From assembly GCF_002007605.1 (NCBI RefSeq), contig NZ_CP019799.1, positions 186,001 through 250,000 on the forward strand: a stretch of DNA of 64,000 nt. Reading direction: 5' to 3'. A program made the position numbers and the translations under genes. A model generated the notes under the pieces. The model worked only from the letters and a program-made list of their open reading frames with translations, searched no databases and had not been told where the DNA came from. This DNA is from Cellvibrio sp. PSBB023. GTDB lineage: Bacteria; Pseudomonadota; Gammaproteobacteria; Pseudomonadales; Cellvibrionaceae. Of this stretch, positions 36,653-44,958 are shown one piece after another. Every line of letters starts with the position of its first letter. Position 1 is the stretch's first letter.

Positions 36653-37597
36653 ATGCAGTCTGGGGTGTTACAAGTTGATCAGCGGTTGCTCGGTGCGATT
36701 GAAGCGGGCGGAACCAAATTTAATTGTGCCCTGGCGGATATGCAGGGAAATGTGTTGGCAAAAGCCGCATTTCCCACAACAACACCGGTAGAAACCCTGG
36801 CGGCTGTGCGCGATTTTTTTAATGGCGCCGTGAGTGCTCGCGGTGCGACCTTGGCGGCAATCGGGATTGCCAGTTTTGGTCCAGTTGAATTGGATCGCCG
36901 TGCGCCTAATTATGGCTTTATCACCAAAACCCCCAAGGCAGGTTGGTCTGATACAGATATTTGCGGCTATTTTCGCGCTGCATTTCAGGTGCCGGTTGCG
37001 TTTGAAACCGATGTAAACGGCGCTGCCTGGGGTGAGTTGATTGCCGGTGCCGCACAAGGCTGTCGCCATTTTATTTATGTCACCGTGGGAACTGGAATTG
37101 GTGCTGGCATTGTGATTAACGGCCAGTTGCTGCAAGGCGTAACCCATCCGGAAGTAGGGCATATGTTAATGCCGCGGGAATTGCTGCTGGATAGTTACCA
37201 GGGTTGTTGCCCGTTTCATGTGGGGTGTTTGGAAGGGCTGGCGTCCGGCACTGCAATTGCGCAGCGTTGGGGAGTGAATGGAAAACACCTGGCTGATGAT
37301 CATCCGGCGTGGGACTTGGAGGCGCATTATCTGGCGGCCATGTGTGTGAATCTCACCCAATGTTTTTCACCGCAAAAAATTATTTTAGGCGGCGGTGTGA
37401 TGGAAAAGACATTATTGTTTCCATTGATTCGCCGCAAGTTTATTGAATTGATTAATGGTTATGCGCCGGAATCAATTCTGGCACAAATAGATCAGTACAT
37501 TGTACCTACCGGGCTTGCGGGGCAAGCCGGTATTGTTGGCGCGCTTGATTTGGCGATGCAGCAATTGAATGCACAGGATAGCTCGCTACGCACATAG
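36653..37597 (+). CDS. ROK-family fructokinase
   Basis: This 314-aa sugar kinase of the ROK family resembles bacterial fructokinases of the YdhR/ScrK type. It has LGAIEAGGTKFNCALAD (phosphate loop), TDVNGAAWGE (catalytic Asp), YVTVGTGIGAGIVINGQLLQG (ATP-binding), and a zinc site (HPEVGHM ... CCPFHVGCLEGL). ATG 36653 has GAGAG just upstream; the frame is open to 36626. It would phosphorylate the fructose freed by the adjacent hydrolase. Tandem terminators follow. Confidence 0.9.
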   Translation: MQSGVLQVDQRLLGAIEAGGTKFNCALADMQGNVLAKAAFPTTTPVETLAAVRDFFNGAVSARGATLAAIGIASFGPVELDRRAPNYGFITKTPKAGWSDTDICGYFRAAFQVPVAFETDVNGAAWGELIAGAAQGCRHFIYVTVGTGIGAGIVINGQLLQGVTHPEVGHMLMPRELLLDSYQGCCPFHVGCLEGLASGTAIAQRWGVNGKHLADDHPAWDLEAHYLAAMCVNLTQCFSPQKIILGGGVMEKTLLFPLIRRKFIELINGYAPESILAQIDQYIVPTGLAGQAGIVGALDLAMQQLNAQDSSLRT

Positions 37598-37630
37598 ATT
37601 TTTGCTTGTCTGTTGTATCCAGCTTGTCGT

Positions 37631-37651
37631 GGCAGAATTTTCTGCCTTTTT
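37631..37651 (+). terminator. Terminator 1 after fructokinase
   Basis: GGCAGA/TCTGCC with an ATTT loop is followed by TTTTT. It is the first of two tandem terminators closing the sugar cluster. Confidence 0.7.
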
Positions 37652-37654
37652 ATG

Positions 37655-37684
37655 CCCGATGCGGTTATCGCATCGGGTTTTTTT
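37655..37684 (+). terminator. Terminator 2 after fructokinase
   Basis: A perfect 9-bp stem CCCGATGCG/CGCATCGGG with loop GTTAT is followed by T7. It separates the sugar cluster from the convergent hemN. Confidence 0.93.
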
Positions 37685-37716
37685 ATGGTTGTTTATTTAA
37701 TTGTAAGTGTGATTGG

Positions 37717-39120
37717 TTAAATAATTTTTGAATAGCGAATGCGGGATGAATCCTGTTTGGCTTTTTGCAGGTACTCATCAAACACCATGCATACCCGGCG
37801 AATTAACAAGCGCCCTTTATTGTGCACATAAATACCTTGGCTATTGATAGTCAATAAACCATCGGCCTGCATGGGTGCCAGTTGTGCCAACTCAGCAGAA
37901 AAATAATGTGCGGCATCGATATCAAAGCAGGTTTTTAATTCCGCAAAATCCAGGCGGCAATGGCAAATCAAACGGTTGATAATAAAGCGGCGCAATTGAT
38001 CTTCTGCATTCAAGGTAAAGCCTTTGCTAATGGGCAATAAGCCCATATCCATTTTTTGCTGATAAGTATTTAACTCCTTGGCATTTTGCACGTAAACATT
38101 ATCAATCATGCTGATGGATGAAACGCCCACAGCCAATAAATCACAGTCGCCGTGGGTAGAATAGCCCTGGAAATTGCGCTGTAATTTTCCAGCATCCTGA
38201 GCGCGGCTTAATTCATCCTCCGGTTTGGCGAAATGATCCATGCCTATGTAGCGATAGCCCGCTGCTTCCAGGGTGTGAATCGCATAGTGCAGCATGTCCA
38301 ATTTTGCACTGGCGACAGGTAAATCCTGCTCCTTAATTAATTGCTGGCTTTTAAATAAATGAGGCATATGTGCGTAATTAAACAGCGACAAGCGATCCGG
38401 ATTCAAATCGATAACTTTACTCAGGGTTTCGCGCAAGCTGGCAAGGGTTTGCAGCGGCAGACCATAAATTAAATCCATGCTAATGGATTTATAGTCTTGC
38501 GCGCGCAAGGCGTTGCTGAGTTCGCTGACTTGCTCCAGTGTGTTGTAGCGATTAACAGCGTGCTGTACGCGGCTATCAAAATCCTGCACGCCCATACTGA
38601 CGCGATTAAAACCAAGGTTGCGCAAATGCGCCATGGTTTTTACGCTGACCCGTCCCGGGTGTATTTCCACAGAAAACTCACCGCTATCGTCATCGGCTAA
38701 TTGAAATAATCGGCGCGTGGCGTTCATCAGTAGCGACATTTCTTCATCACTGATAAAGGTGGGGGTCCCGCCGCCCCAGTGCAGTTGTGTTACCTGTTTG
38801 TGTTGATCAAATAAATCCACATAGAGCGCCAGCTCCTGAATCATGCGCTGCAAATAGGGGCGGGCACGGCTTTTATTGTTGGTCACAATTTTATTGCAGC
38901 CACAGTAGTAACACAGGCTTTCACAAAAGGGGATGTGGAAATAGAGCGACAGCGGGCGCTGCGCGCTATTACTGCGAGTAATAGCATTGCGCAATGCAGT
39001 TTCGCTGAAGGCCTCCTGGAATTGTGGTGCAGTCGGATAGGAGGTATAGCGTGGGCCAGCCAGATCATAGCGCTGTAGCAGTGCTTGATCCCAATCCAGT
39101 GGTTCAATAAAAAGTGACAT
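37717..39120 (-). CDS. hemN: Oxygen-independent coproporphyrinogen III oxidase HemN
   Basis: This 467-aa radical-SAM enzyme oxidises coproporphyrinogen III to protoporphyrinogen IX without O2. It has RYTSYPTAPQF, the cluster motif CESLCYYCGCNK (CX3CX2C), HWGGGTPTFIS, SVEIHPGRV, RVSMGVQDFD, DLIYGLPLQT and the C-terminal HemN domain. ATG 39120 is supported by GGGGAA upstream and the family length (about 457 aa in E. coli); the frame is open to 39192. A perfect FNR/Anr box lies 59 bp upstream of the start, consistent with induction under low oxygen. Confidence 0.95.
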   Translation of the reverse strand: MSLFIEPLDWDQALLQRYDLAGPRYTSYPTAPQFQEAFSETALRNAITRSNSAQRPLSLYFHIPFCESLCYYCGCNKIVTNNKSRARPYLQRMIQELALYVDLFDQHKQVTQLHWGGGTPTFISDEEMSLLMNATRRLFQLADDDSGEFSVEIHPGRVSVKTMAHLRNLGFNRVSMGVQDFDSRVQHAVNRYNTLEQVSELSNALRAQDYKSISMDLIYGLPLQTLASLRETLSKVIDLNPDRLSLFNYAHMPHLFKSQQLIKEQDLPVASAKLDMLHYAIHTLEAAGYRYIGMDHFAKPEDELSRAQDAGKLQRNFQGYSTHGDCDLLAVGVSSISMIDNVYVQNAKELNTYQQKMDMGLLPISKGFTLNAEDQLRRFIINRLICHCRLDFAELKTCFDIDAAHYFSAELAQLAPMQADGLLTINSQGIYVHNKGRLLIRRVCMVFDEYLQKAKQDSSRIRYSKII

Positions 39121-39173
39121 TGGCAACATTCCCCGGCGAGTCTTGCGTGCATGGTAAAAACTTGCGCGCCGCC

Positions 39174-39201
39174 GTGACTTGATATGGATCAAGCCTATAA
39201 T
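39174..39201. promoter_or_regulatory. FNR/Anr box inside a divergent promoter (hemN / 2OG oxygenase)
   Basis: TTGAT-N4-ATCAA (39179-39192) matches the FNR/Anr consensus perfectly. For hemN on the minus strand, a -10-like TACCAT (39151-39156) is placed as in a class II promoter with the box centred near -41.5. For the plus-strand oxygenase, a perfect TATAAT (39196-39201) with a -35-like GTGACT (39174-39179, 16-bp spacing) encloses the box, so FNR binding should block it. The box is seen directly; opposite regulation is inferred. Confidence 0.75.
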
Positions 39202-39274
39202 GCAGGCTATCTGAATAATTGCCTTAGCCTTGCTATTGTGGCGTTACCCCCCCCGGTTACCGATGATCTGATCC

Positions 39275-39886
39275 ATGACCCATGCCTGCCCTGATTCACT
39301 CTATGACACCATCGCCGATGCCCTTGCCGATCAAGGTTATCTGGTGTTGGAAAATCCCCTGCCAGCGGATTTGCTCGCGGGCTTATTGCTGAATTTACAG
39401 CAGCAAGAGACGGCACTCAGTCGGGCAGGTGTCGGGCGCCAGGGTGACTATCAGCTCGATAACCGTATTCGTGGTGATGCAATTCAATGGTTAGAACCTG
39501 GCGTGCCCGCTGTCACTGAATTTTTATCCTGGATGGATAAGCTGCGCGAGGCGATTAACCAGCGTTTGTTTCTGGGGTTGTTCGATTATGAAAGCCACTA
39601 TGCCGTCTATGAACCTGGCGCGTTTTATCAAAAACACCGCGATGCTTTCAGAGGCAAGCCGGGACGAAAACTGTCTACCGTGCTGTATTTGAATCCCGAC
39701 TGGGACACAAACAACGGCGGTGAATTGGTGCTCTATGATGAGGCAGGCGAGAATGAATTGCTGCGTCTTGCACCAGAATATGGCAGGCTGGTGTTGTTCT
39801 TAAGTGAAGATTTCCCGCATGAAGTGCTGCCCGCAGGAGCCCGGCGCCAGAGTATTGCGGGTTGGTTTCGGATAAAACCACTGTGA
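39275..39886 (+). CDS. 2-oxoglutarate/Fe(II)-dependent oxygenase, SM-20/PHD-like
   Basis: This 203-aa soluble dioxygenase resembles the Egl-9/SM-20 prolyl hydroxylase group. Iron ligands are His and Asp in YQKHRDAF (about 115) and a distal His in EDFPHEVLPAG (about 185), with the 2-oxoglutarate Arg in ARRQSIAGWFR. KLSTVLYLNPDWDTNNGGELVLY is typical of the family. Pseudomonas has a related hydroxylase that modifies EF-Tu; equivalence here is possible but not shown. It is divergent from hemN, with an FNR box over its likely promoter, which fits an O2-requiring enzyme repressed when oxygen is low. Confidence 0.85.
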   Translation: MTHACPDSLYDTIADALADQGYLVLENPLPADLLAGLLLNLQQQETALSRAGVGRQGDYQLDNRIRGDAIQWLEPGVPAVTEFLSWMDKLREAINQRLFLGLFDYESHYAVYEPGAFYQKHRDAFRGKPGRKLSTVLYLNPDWDTNNGGELVLYDEAGENELLRLAPEYGRLVLFLSEDFPHEVLPAGARRQSIAGWFRIKPL

Positions 39887-40066
39887 TGCCCGCTTAAGCA
39901 CCATTGAGTATGTGTTGGCAACCTTATTGCAACAGCCGAATGTAGCCTGCTGAAATTCTCCGGGGATGGGAGAAATGGATATCAGGGAGGAACTTCGGCG
40001 GGCGCTATAACAATGCTAAAAGCGCATACTCTAGAGAGCGAGGCCGCGATGTTAAAGGAAGTCACT

Positions 40067-41521
40067 ATGAGTGAAATGAAAATAGATTGGCAGGATTACC
40101 ACTCTGGCCATTTCTATGATGAACTGATTCGCGCGCCCGGCTACGCCCGTCCGGAAACCCGACATCTCGCCCAGTATCTCGCCTCCCTGACCGGCGCTGA
40201 ATTGCAGGAACGAAAGCTGTCGGCGGAGCTCGCCATTAAAACCATGGGTATCTCTTTCACGGTTTACAGCGATGCAGGCAACATCGATCGTGAATGGCCC
40301 TTCGATATTATCCCGCGCATTATTCCCCAGCGTGAATGGCAAAAAACGGAACGCGGTTTAATCCAGCGCCTGACTGCCCTGAATTTATTTATTAACGACA
40401 TCTATAACGATCAAAAAATTATTAAAGATCGTGTTGTGCCTGCTTACCTGTTTGAAGATTCGGTCAATTTCCGCAAAGAATGCATCGGCATGAAACCCGC
40501 TTACGGCGTGTGGTCGCATATTTGCGGCAGTGATTTAATTCGCGATGACAAAGGCGATTTTTTTGTGCTGGAAGATAACCTGCGTGTCCCTTCCGGTGTG
40601 TCCTACATGCTGGAAAATCGCAAGGTAACTAAGCGTGTATTTCCGGAGCTGTTTGAAAACCACAATATTGTGCCGGTCACAGAATACCCCAATCAATTAT
40701 TTGACACGCTCGCATCGCTCTCGCCGCGGCAATCCGAACGCCCGGAAGTCGTGGTACTTACTCCCGGTATTTATAACTCCGCCTATTTTGAGCACTCCTA
40801 CCTTGCCCAACAAATGGGTGTGGAATTAGTCGAAGGCAGTGATTTGGTGGTGGACAGTGATGACTGCGTTTACATGCGCAGCATCGACGGTTTAAAGCGT
40901 GTGGATGTTATTTATCGCCGTATTGATGATTTGTTTTTAGATCCGGAAATGTTTAACCCGGACTCGGTGTTAGGTGTGCGCGGTTTAATGCGTGCTTGGT
41001 TAAAAGGCAATGTTGCACTCGCCAACGCACCAGGTGCCGGCGTGGCAGATGACAAGGTCATCTACACCTTTGTGCCGGACATGATTAAATATTATTTGGG
41101 TGAGGAACCCATACTGCCCAATGTGCCCAGTTATTTGTGTGTGGATAAAAAGCAGTGCGACTACGTGCTCGCCAACCTCGACCAATTAGTCGTAAAACCC
41201 GCGAATGAATCCGGCGGTTACGGCATGATTATCGGCCCGCAGGCGAGTAAAAAAGAACTCGCGGAATTTGCCGAGCGCATTAAAGCCAATCCGCGCAATT
41301 ACATGGCACAGCCATTAATTTCGTTATCCACTGCCCCCATTCTCACCAACGGCAATGCCGAACCGCGCCATATCGATTTGCGACCCTTTGTATTGCAAGG
41401 CCGCGAACATCACGTTACACCCGGCGGCTTAACCCGTGTGGCAATGCGTAAGGGTTCCTATGTGGTGAACTCATCGCAAGGTGGCGGCAGTAAAGATACC
41501 TGGATTGTGGTGGAGGACTAA
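40067..41521 (+). CDS. Circularly permuted ATP-grasp protein (DUF404/DUF407 type)
   Basis: This 484-aa cytoplasmic protein belongs to the circularly permuted ATP-grasp family that accompanies alpha-E and transglutaminase proteins. ATG 40067 is chosen because AAAGGAAG lies 6 bases upstream. Family segments are VVVLTPGIYNSAYFEHSYLAQQMGVELVEG, DGLKRVDVIYRRIDDLFLDP, the Gly-rich loop VVKPANESGGYGM (about 380), HIDLRPFVLQG and HVTPGGLTRVA, ending SQGGGSKDTWIV. ATP-grasp enzymes join a carboxylate to an amine, so a peptide or amide ligase is predicted; the substrate is unknown. The Gly-rich loop is intact here, unlike in the fused paralogue at 49161-51728. The alpha-E gene follows after 3 bp. Confidence 0.9.
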   Translation: MSEMKIDWQDYHSGHFYDELIRAPGYARPETRHLAQYLASLTGAELQERKLSAELAIKTMGISFTVYSDAGNIDREWPFDIIPRIIPQREWQKTERGLIQRLTALNLFINDIYNDQKIIKDRVVPAYLFEDSVNFRKECIGMKPAYGVWSHICGSDLIRDDKGDFFVLEDNLRVPSGVSYMLENRKVTKRVFPELFENHNIVPVTEYPNQLFDTLASLSPRQSERPEVVVLTPGIYNSAYFEHSYLAQQMGVELVEGSDLVVDSDDCVYMRSIDGLKRVDVIYRRIDDLFLDPEMFNPDSVLGVRGLMRAWLKGNVALANAPGAGVADDKVIYTFVPDMIKYYLGEEPILPNVPSYLCVDKKQCDYVLANLDQLVVKPANESGGYGMIIGPQASKKELAEFAERIKANPRNYMAQPLISLSTAPILTNGNAEPRHIDLRPFVLQGREHHVTPGGLTRVAMRKGSYVVNSSQGGGSKDTWIVVED

Positions 41522-41524
41522 ACC

Positions 41525-42502
41525 ATGTTGTCTCGTGTTGCGGAACGTATTTATTGGTTAGGTCGCTACATGGAGCGCAGTGAAAATATTGCGCGCCTTG
41601 TGAATGTCAATTCCAATTTGTTGTTGGACTTACCCTCCGGTGTGCGCGTGGGGTGGGGCTCCTTAATTGATATCAGTGGAACCGGCAGTTATTTTGAGCG
41701 TGGTGACACCCAACTGGCGGATGAAAAAACCGTTGTGAATTTTATTTTGGCGGACAAAAAGAATCCCGCCTCACTCATTAACTCTCTCAGCTTTGCCCGT
41801 GAAAATGCGCGGATTACCCGCGAAATTATGCCCATGGAAGCTTGGGAATTAATTAACGATTTATACCACTATATTCGTGAACGCGCCGACAAGGTGACCT
41901 CGCGTCGCGATCGCAATATTATTTTGTTGCATGTCATTAGCAGTGTGCAGCAGTTTACCGGTTTGTTGTCTGGTTGCATGAGCCATAACAACGCCTATGA
42001 TTTAATTCGTATTGGGCGCAACCTGGAACGTGCCGACATGACCACCCGCATTGTGGATGCCGGTTTGGTGAATTTATTACCGCACCTATCTATTGGTGGC
42101 ACCGAAGTCCTGGAACCTTACGACAATATTTTGTGGATGAGTGTCTTGCGTTCACTCAGTGCCTACCAAATGTATCGCCAGCAAGTCCGCGACAGGGTTA
42201 ATGCCAATGCAGTTGTTAAATTTTTACTGCAAAATGAGGATTTCCCGCGCGCGGTTGCTCACTGCCTAAAACAATTGGAGCAGTGTTTATGGGCGCTGCC
42301 GAACAGCGAAAAAGTGCTCGCTTCTATTGTCAGTATTCAACACAAGCTGGATGAGGCGGATTTGGATGAACTCTTGCAATCCGGTTTACATGAATACATT
42401 GATGAACTGCAATTAGCAATTGGTAGCTTGCACTTCAGTATTGCTGAAACCTGGTTTTTGCCGGTAGTGGTAGCACAGGCACAGGAACAAAAATCCGCAT
42501 AG
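41525..42502 (+). CDS. Alpha-E domain protein (DUF403)
   Basis: This 325-aa all-helical protein starts 3 bp after the ATP-grasp gene. It begins with the family signature MLSRVAERIYWLGRYMERSENIARLVNVN, followed by NPASLINSLSFARENARITREIMPMEAWELIN and a RIGRNLERADMTTRIVD helix. Alpha-E proteins occur almost only beside, or fused to, circularly permuted ATP-grasp proteins and are thought to be partners in the same reaction. Its counterpart is fused at the C-terminus of the protein at 49161-51728. A terminator follows. Confidence 0.9.
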   Translation: MLSRVAERIYWLGRYMERSENIARLVNVNSNLLLDLPSGVRVGWGSLIDISGTGSYFERGDTQLADEKTVVNFILADKKNPASLINSLSFARENARITREIMPMEAWELINDLYHYIRERADKVTSRRDRNIILLHVISSVQQFTGLLSGCMSHNNAYDLIRIGRNLERADMTTRIVDAGLVNLLPHLSIGGTEVLEPYDNILWMSVLRSLSAYQMYRQQVRDRVNANAVVKFLLQNEDFPRAVAHCLKQLEQCLWALPNSEKVLASIVSIQHKLDEADLDELLQSGLHEYIDELQLAIGSLHFSIAETWFLPVVVAQAQEQKSA

Positions 42503-42572
42503 CATGATTCTTGTATCCGTATTTAGTTGTTTTTTGTCGTTAGCGTTGAATTGCGTATAGTCCTACTTGGAC

Positions 42573-42596
42573 AAGACCCTTCGGGGTCTTTTTTTT
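42573..42596 (+). terminator. Terminator after the ATP-grasp/alpha-E pair
   Basis: A perfect stem AAGACCC/GGGTCTT capped by a UUCG-type tetraloop is followed by T6. It lies 71 bp after the alpha-E stop and ends the left part of the Anbu-associated cluster. Confidence 0.95.
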
Positions 42597-42676
42597 GCCT
42601 TTGTAAAAAAATGTTTCTTTATGTGCTCACCACCGAATGGTGAAACCCACAATACAATGGAAATAGTTGGTTCAGC

Positions 42677-43234
42677 TTAGAAGGTAATACCTGTGCTCAC
42701 ATATAAATTCCAGTAGTGCGCTTTGGTATCGCCGGGTTCACCAAATAATTGGTAATCCACACCCACGCCGATCAATAAATTCTCCTGAATCCGCAACCCC
42801 ACTTCGCCATTCGCTTCAAACATCGCCTCCCAATCGTTTAAATCGGGGTCTTTGAATTTAAATTTACCAATGCCCGCGCCCACACTGCCCAGCAAATACA
42901 AACCCGAGTCATAGGCATAGGGGTCATAATTAATTCCACCAAAACCAACGGAATAGGTTTCCACTTTTACGTCTGGTATTTCTTGCTCCAGTTGCGTCAC
43001 ATTCCGGCTTGCAGCAATATAAACCGGTATGCGCGGCAAAATAAGTTTTATGCTCAAACTCCGCTCAAAATCCCTATCGTATTTTTCATACTCCCCATAT
43101 TCAAACTCATCTTCATCCGCAATGATCGTACCCCAAGGCGCAAATTTAAATTGCACAACCATCGGTAAATCGTCCTGCGCATGGCTTAGGTTGGCAGTCA
43201 GGCCCAATAACAATATGGATAAAAAACGTTTCAT
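42677..43234 (-). CDS. Small outer membrane beta-barrel protein
   Basis: I do not recognise the family of this 185-aa protein. It has a signal peptide (MKRFLSILLLGLTANLSHA), a very acidic segment (ADEDEFEYGEYEKYDRDFE, about 38-58), then Gly/aromatic-rich amphipathic strands (YSVGFGGINYDPYAYDSGLYLLGSVGAGIGKF, VGLRIQENLLIGVGVDYQLF) and a terminal Phe (VSTGITF). This pattern predicts an eight-stranded OmpW/OmpX-sized barrel. It lies at the left edge of the cassette region and is on the same strand as the cassette genes, but no attC-like site adjoins it. Confidence 0.65.
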   Translation of the reverse strand: MKRFLSILLLGLTANLSHAQDDLPMVVQFKFAPWGTIIADEDEFEYGEYEKYDRDFERSLSIKLILPRIPVYIAASRNVTQLEQEIPDVKVETYSVGFGGINYDPYAYDSGLYLLGSVGAGIGKFKFKDPDLNDWEAMFEANGEVGLRIQENLLIGVGVDYQLFGEPGDTKAHYWNLYVSTGITF

Positions 43235-43274
43235 TATTTTCCTTGAATAATTAATGACACATTAGGATGGAGTA

Positions 43275-43302
43275 GTAGGGCGGCTTCGCGAAGCAAGCCG
43301 CC
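43275..43302. repeat. GTAGG-type palindromic repeat
   Basis: GTAGGGCGGC, then TTCGCGAAGC, then AAGCCGCC forms a compact imperfect palindrome. A related copy in inverse orientation is at 47938-47966. Confidence 0.5.
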
Positions 43303-43355
43303 GTAGGTAGTAGAGCGGCCTTGGCTGACATCAAGCACCAGCTCAGCTAATAGGC

Positions 43356-43721
43356 TCAATCTGCGCAGATAGAATAATGCAATTCTCCATTTTCAACTGC
43401 ACTATAACAGCCAAAACGATCATGCTCACTGCGCTCACATATGGCTGTGGCTGCTGTATTTTCAGGGCTAAAGCATATACCCTCACAGTCGCTATCTGAC
43501 CTGCAAGGTTTTCCTCCGTCTTGGTAGTACACCACGCAGGAGGGAATTCCAAATATACCTACTCCTTCAATTTTTCCGCCAGATCTTTTGCACGCATCAA
43601 CGTCAATTTTTTTTAGTACTTCGGCGCGCATTTTCTTCACATCGTTATCCATTTTCCAGTCATCGTATGCTGCACATCCTGAAAAAAGCATTAAATGTAA
43701 TGCTAAAAGTAATAGTTTCAT
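43356..43721 (-). CDS. Cysteine-rich lipoprotein, hypothetical
   Basis: This 121-aa protein has a lipoprotein signal peptide (MKLLLLALHLMLFSGC). The mature part contains eight further cysteines, in KRSGGKIEG-type sequence with SCVVYYQDGGKPCRSDSDCEGICFSPEN, CERSEH and RFGCYSAVENGELHYSIC, which suggests a disulphide-rich periplasmic domain. I recognise no function. It runs in the same direction as the cassette genes to its right, but no attC-like repeat directly follows its stop, so cassette status is doubtful. Confidence 0.6.
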   Translation of the reverse strand: MKLLLLALHLMLFSGCAAYDDWKMDNDVKKMRAEVLKKIDVDACKRSGGKIEGVGIFGIPSCVVYYQDGGKPCRSDSDCEGICFSPENTAATAICERSEHDRFGCYSAVENGELHYSICAD

Positions 43722-43796
43722 TAGGTGGACTCAAATAGCCAGTTACAAGTAAGGATGGTGCAGCTATTCGGCCAAGAGCGGAAGCTGTCACTAAAT

Positions 43797-43866
43797 GTAG
43801 GTTGGGCAGTAATGCCCAACATTTTTATGATTGAAACGCATTATTGGGCATGGCTGCCCAATCTAC
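43797..43866. repeat. GTAGGTTGGGCAG inverted-repeat element
   Basis: Outer arms GTAGGTTGGGCAG (43797-43809) and CTGCCCAATCTAC (43854-43866) match at 12 of 13 positions. Each arm also forms its own hairpin (TTGGGCAGTAATGCCCAA; TTGGGCATGGCTGCCCAA). The same GTAGGTTGG ends bound the element at 63724-63860. This is a small dispersed non-coding repeat of REP/MITE character. Confidence 0.65.
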
Positions 43867-43872
43867 TTGCTT

Positions 43873-44256
43873 TTATTGGCGCGTAAAGATTCGTATGGTG
43901 TGACCTATTCTAGGCTCAAACGCTTGAGGCCTACACATGTTTTCATTTGCAGCGCAGAACGACAAGGTACTTTCACTAATTTCATATATAGCTGGGAATG
44001 TTTTTCCAGCATCATGTCCATATGTATCAGTCCAGTTTATTTCCTTTGGTGTGGTATTGGTATTCAGAGAGAAGGTTCCTTTTATTAGAATGGTGCCCTC
44101 TGTACTAGCAACCAAAAAGGTATTCTCATTAAAAGTTACGCTAGGTGCTAGACCATAAGCCTCATTTGGATTTTCAATTCCATCTGAGTTGCAGCTTGTT
44201 TGAACCCATGGCCCGGTAAATTTTTTATATTCTTCTTTTTCCGTTTCAATGCTCAA
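43873..44256 (-). CDS. TIGR03067-like lipocalin-fold protein
   Basis: This 127-aa protein has a TTG start (AAGGAAAAAT upstream) and no signal peptide. Its pattern matches the TIGR03067 family: GPWVQTSCNSDG, APSVTFNENTFLVAS, GTILIKGTFSLNTNTTPKEINWTD, HDAGKTFPAIYEISESTLSFCAANENMCRPQAFEP and HTIRIFTRQ. These proteins are predicted small beta-barrels of unknown function. The gene follows the attC-like site at 44275-44398 in the direction of transcription, as expected for the next cassette. Confidence 0.65.
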   Translation of the reverse strand: MSIETEKEEYKKFTGPWVQTSCNSDGIENPNEAYGLAPSVTFNENTFLVASTEGTILIKGTFSLNTNTTPKEINWTDTYGHDAGKTFPAIYEISESTLSFCAANENMCRPQAFEPRIGHTIRIFTRQ

Positions 44257-44274
44257 TTTCTATTTTTCCTTACT

Positions 44275-44398
44275 TGATCACCGAGTTCAGCGGCAGTTTT
44301 TAAGTTGTGGTTTTGTGGAATGCTTTTGCGAAGCAAAACCACAAAGCCGCGACTTACAAACTGTCCAGCGCACGCGATGCGCGGGTTGCTTGTTATAG
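44275..44398 (-). repeat. attC-like recombination site 1 (degenerate)
   Basis: This 124-bp copy of the repeat lies after the stop of the 111-aa gene at 44458-44793. On the minus strand it begins with an R''-like CTATAAC, contains the long central stem shared with the other copies (GGACAGTTTGTAAGTCGCGGC pairing toward the other end), and ends in a decayed R' (GTGATCA). It is the most diverged of the four. Confidence 0.65.
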
Positions 44399-44457
44399 CT
44401 CTAACTTTTGATTTCACGCAGACCGATTCTGAAACAAATACAATTTAGAATATGAAT

Positions 44458-44793
44458 TCACTTTAAAACATTAATTGAAGAAACAAAGCAGGCCTGAGTC
44501 GAATTGTCATATACAACGTGAACTTTAACGCCCGAACTATATGCAACAAGCGCCAGAGATAATAAAACTTTAACACCGTCAGAATTTAGACCATTTTGAC
44601 CAGCCGCAACATAGAAATAGACACCTCCATTTGTGCACTTAGGATCCGAATTGGGCGGCAGCGTGATAATAAAATCGCCAGACGTTCCATTTTGAATACC
44701 CAGAATGACTGTATTATCAATTCTGGCTGCGAAAGAGTTAAACGATATTAAGGATAGGTAAACAAGGCACAATAGATAAATTAGGTTTTTCAT
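44458..44793 (-). CDS. Secreted cassette protein, SubB-like pattern (111 aa)
   Basis: This small exported protein has a signal peptide (MKNLIYLLCLVYLSLISFNSFA). The mature part of about 90 residues has two cysteines and the pattern GDFIITLPPNSDPKC ... GVYFYVAAGQNGLNSDGVKVLLSLALVAYSSGVKVHVVYDN ... ACFVSSINVL. The neighbouring cassette protein at 44959-45306 follows the same plan (G-F-x-V, DP-x-x-C, a helix ending A-x-x-x-G-K/V-K-V/L, C, I-x-x-L). The plan recalls B subunits of the subtilase/pertussis-like AB5 toxins; this is a fold guess from pattern only. It is followed by attC-like site 1. Confidence 0.6.
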   Translation of the reverse strand: MKNLIYLLCLVYLSLISFNSFAARIDNTVILGIQNGTSGDFIITLPPNSDPKCTNGGVYFYVAAGQNGLNSDGVKVLLSLALVAYSSGVKVHVVYDNSTQACFVSSINVLK

Positions 44794-44825
44794 TATTTCC
44801 TCATTGATGATGGTTGATATGTGGT

Positions 44826-44957
44826 GCTATAGCGCCGAGCTAAGCGGCAGTTTTTAAGTTGTGGTTTTGTGGAATACTTTTGCGCAGCAAAACCACAAAG
44901 CTGCGACTTAAAAACTGTCCAGCCACGAAGTGGCGATGCTTGAGCGACTTGTTAGAA
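44826..44957 (-). repeat. attC-like recombination site 2
   Basis: This 132-bp site directly adjoins the stop of the 115-aa gene. On the minus strand: R'' TTCTAAC, spacer, L'' GCTCAAGC, a long imperfect central hairpin including AACCACAAAGC/GCTTTGTGGTT-type arms, L' GCTTAGC, spacer, and a weak R' (GCTATAG). The one-base excess of L'' over L' gives the extrahelical base typical of attC sites. Confidence 0.78.
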
Positions 44958-44958
44958 A

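Noticed and set aside
43275..43866. Palindromic repeats considered as further attC sites after the two leftmost small genes
   Set aside because: They lack TAAC/GTTA core boxes, the L''/L' asymmetry and the shared central hairpin; they match a different repeat family.
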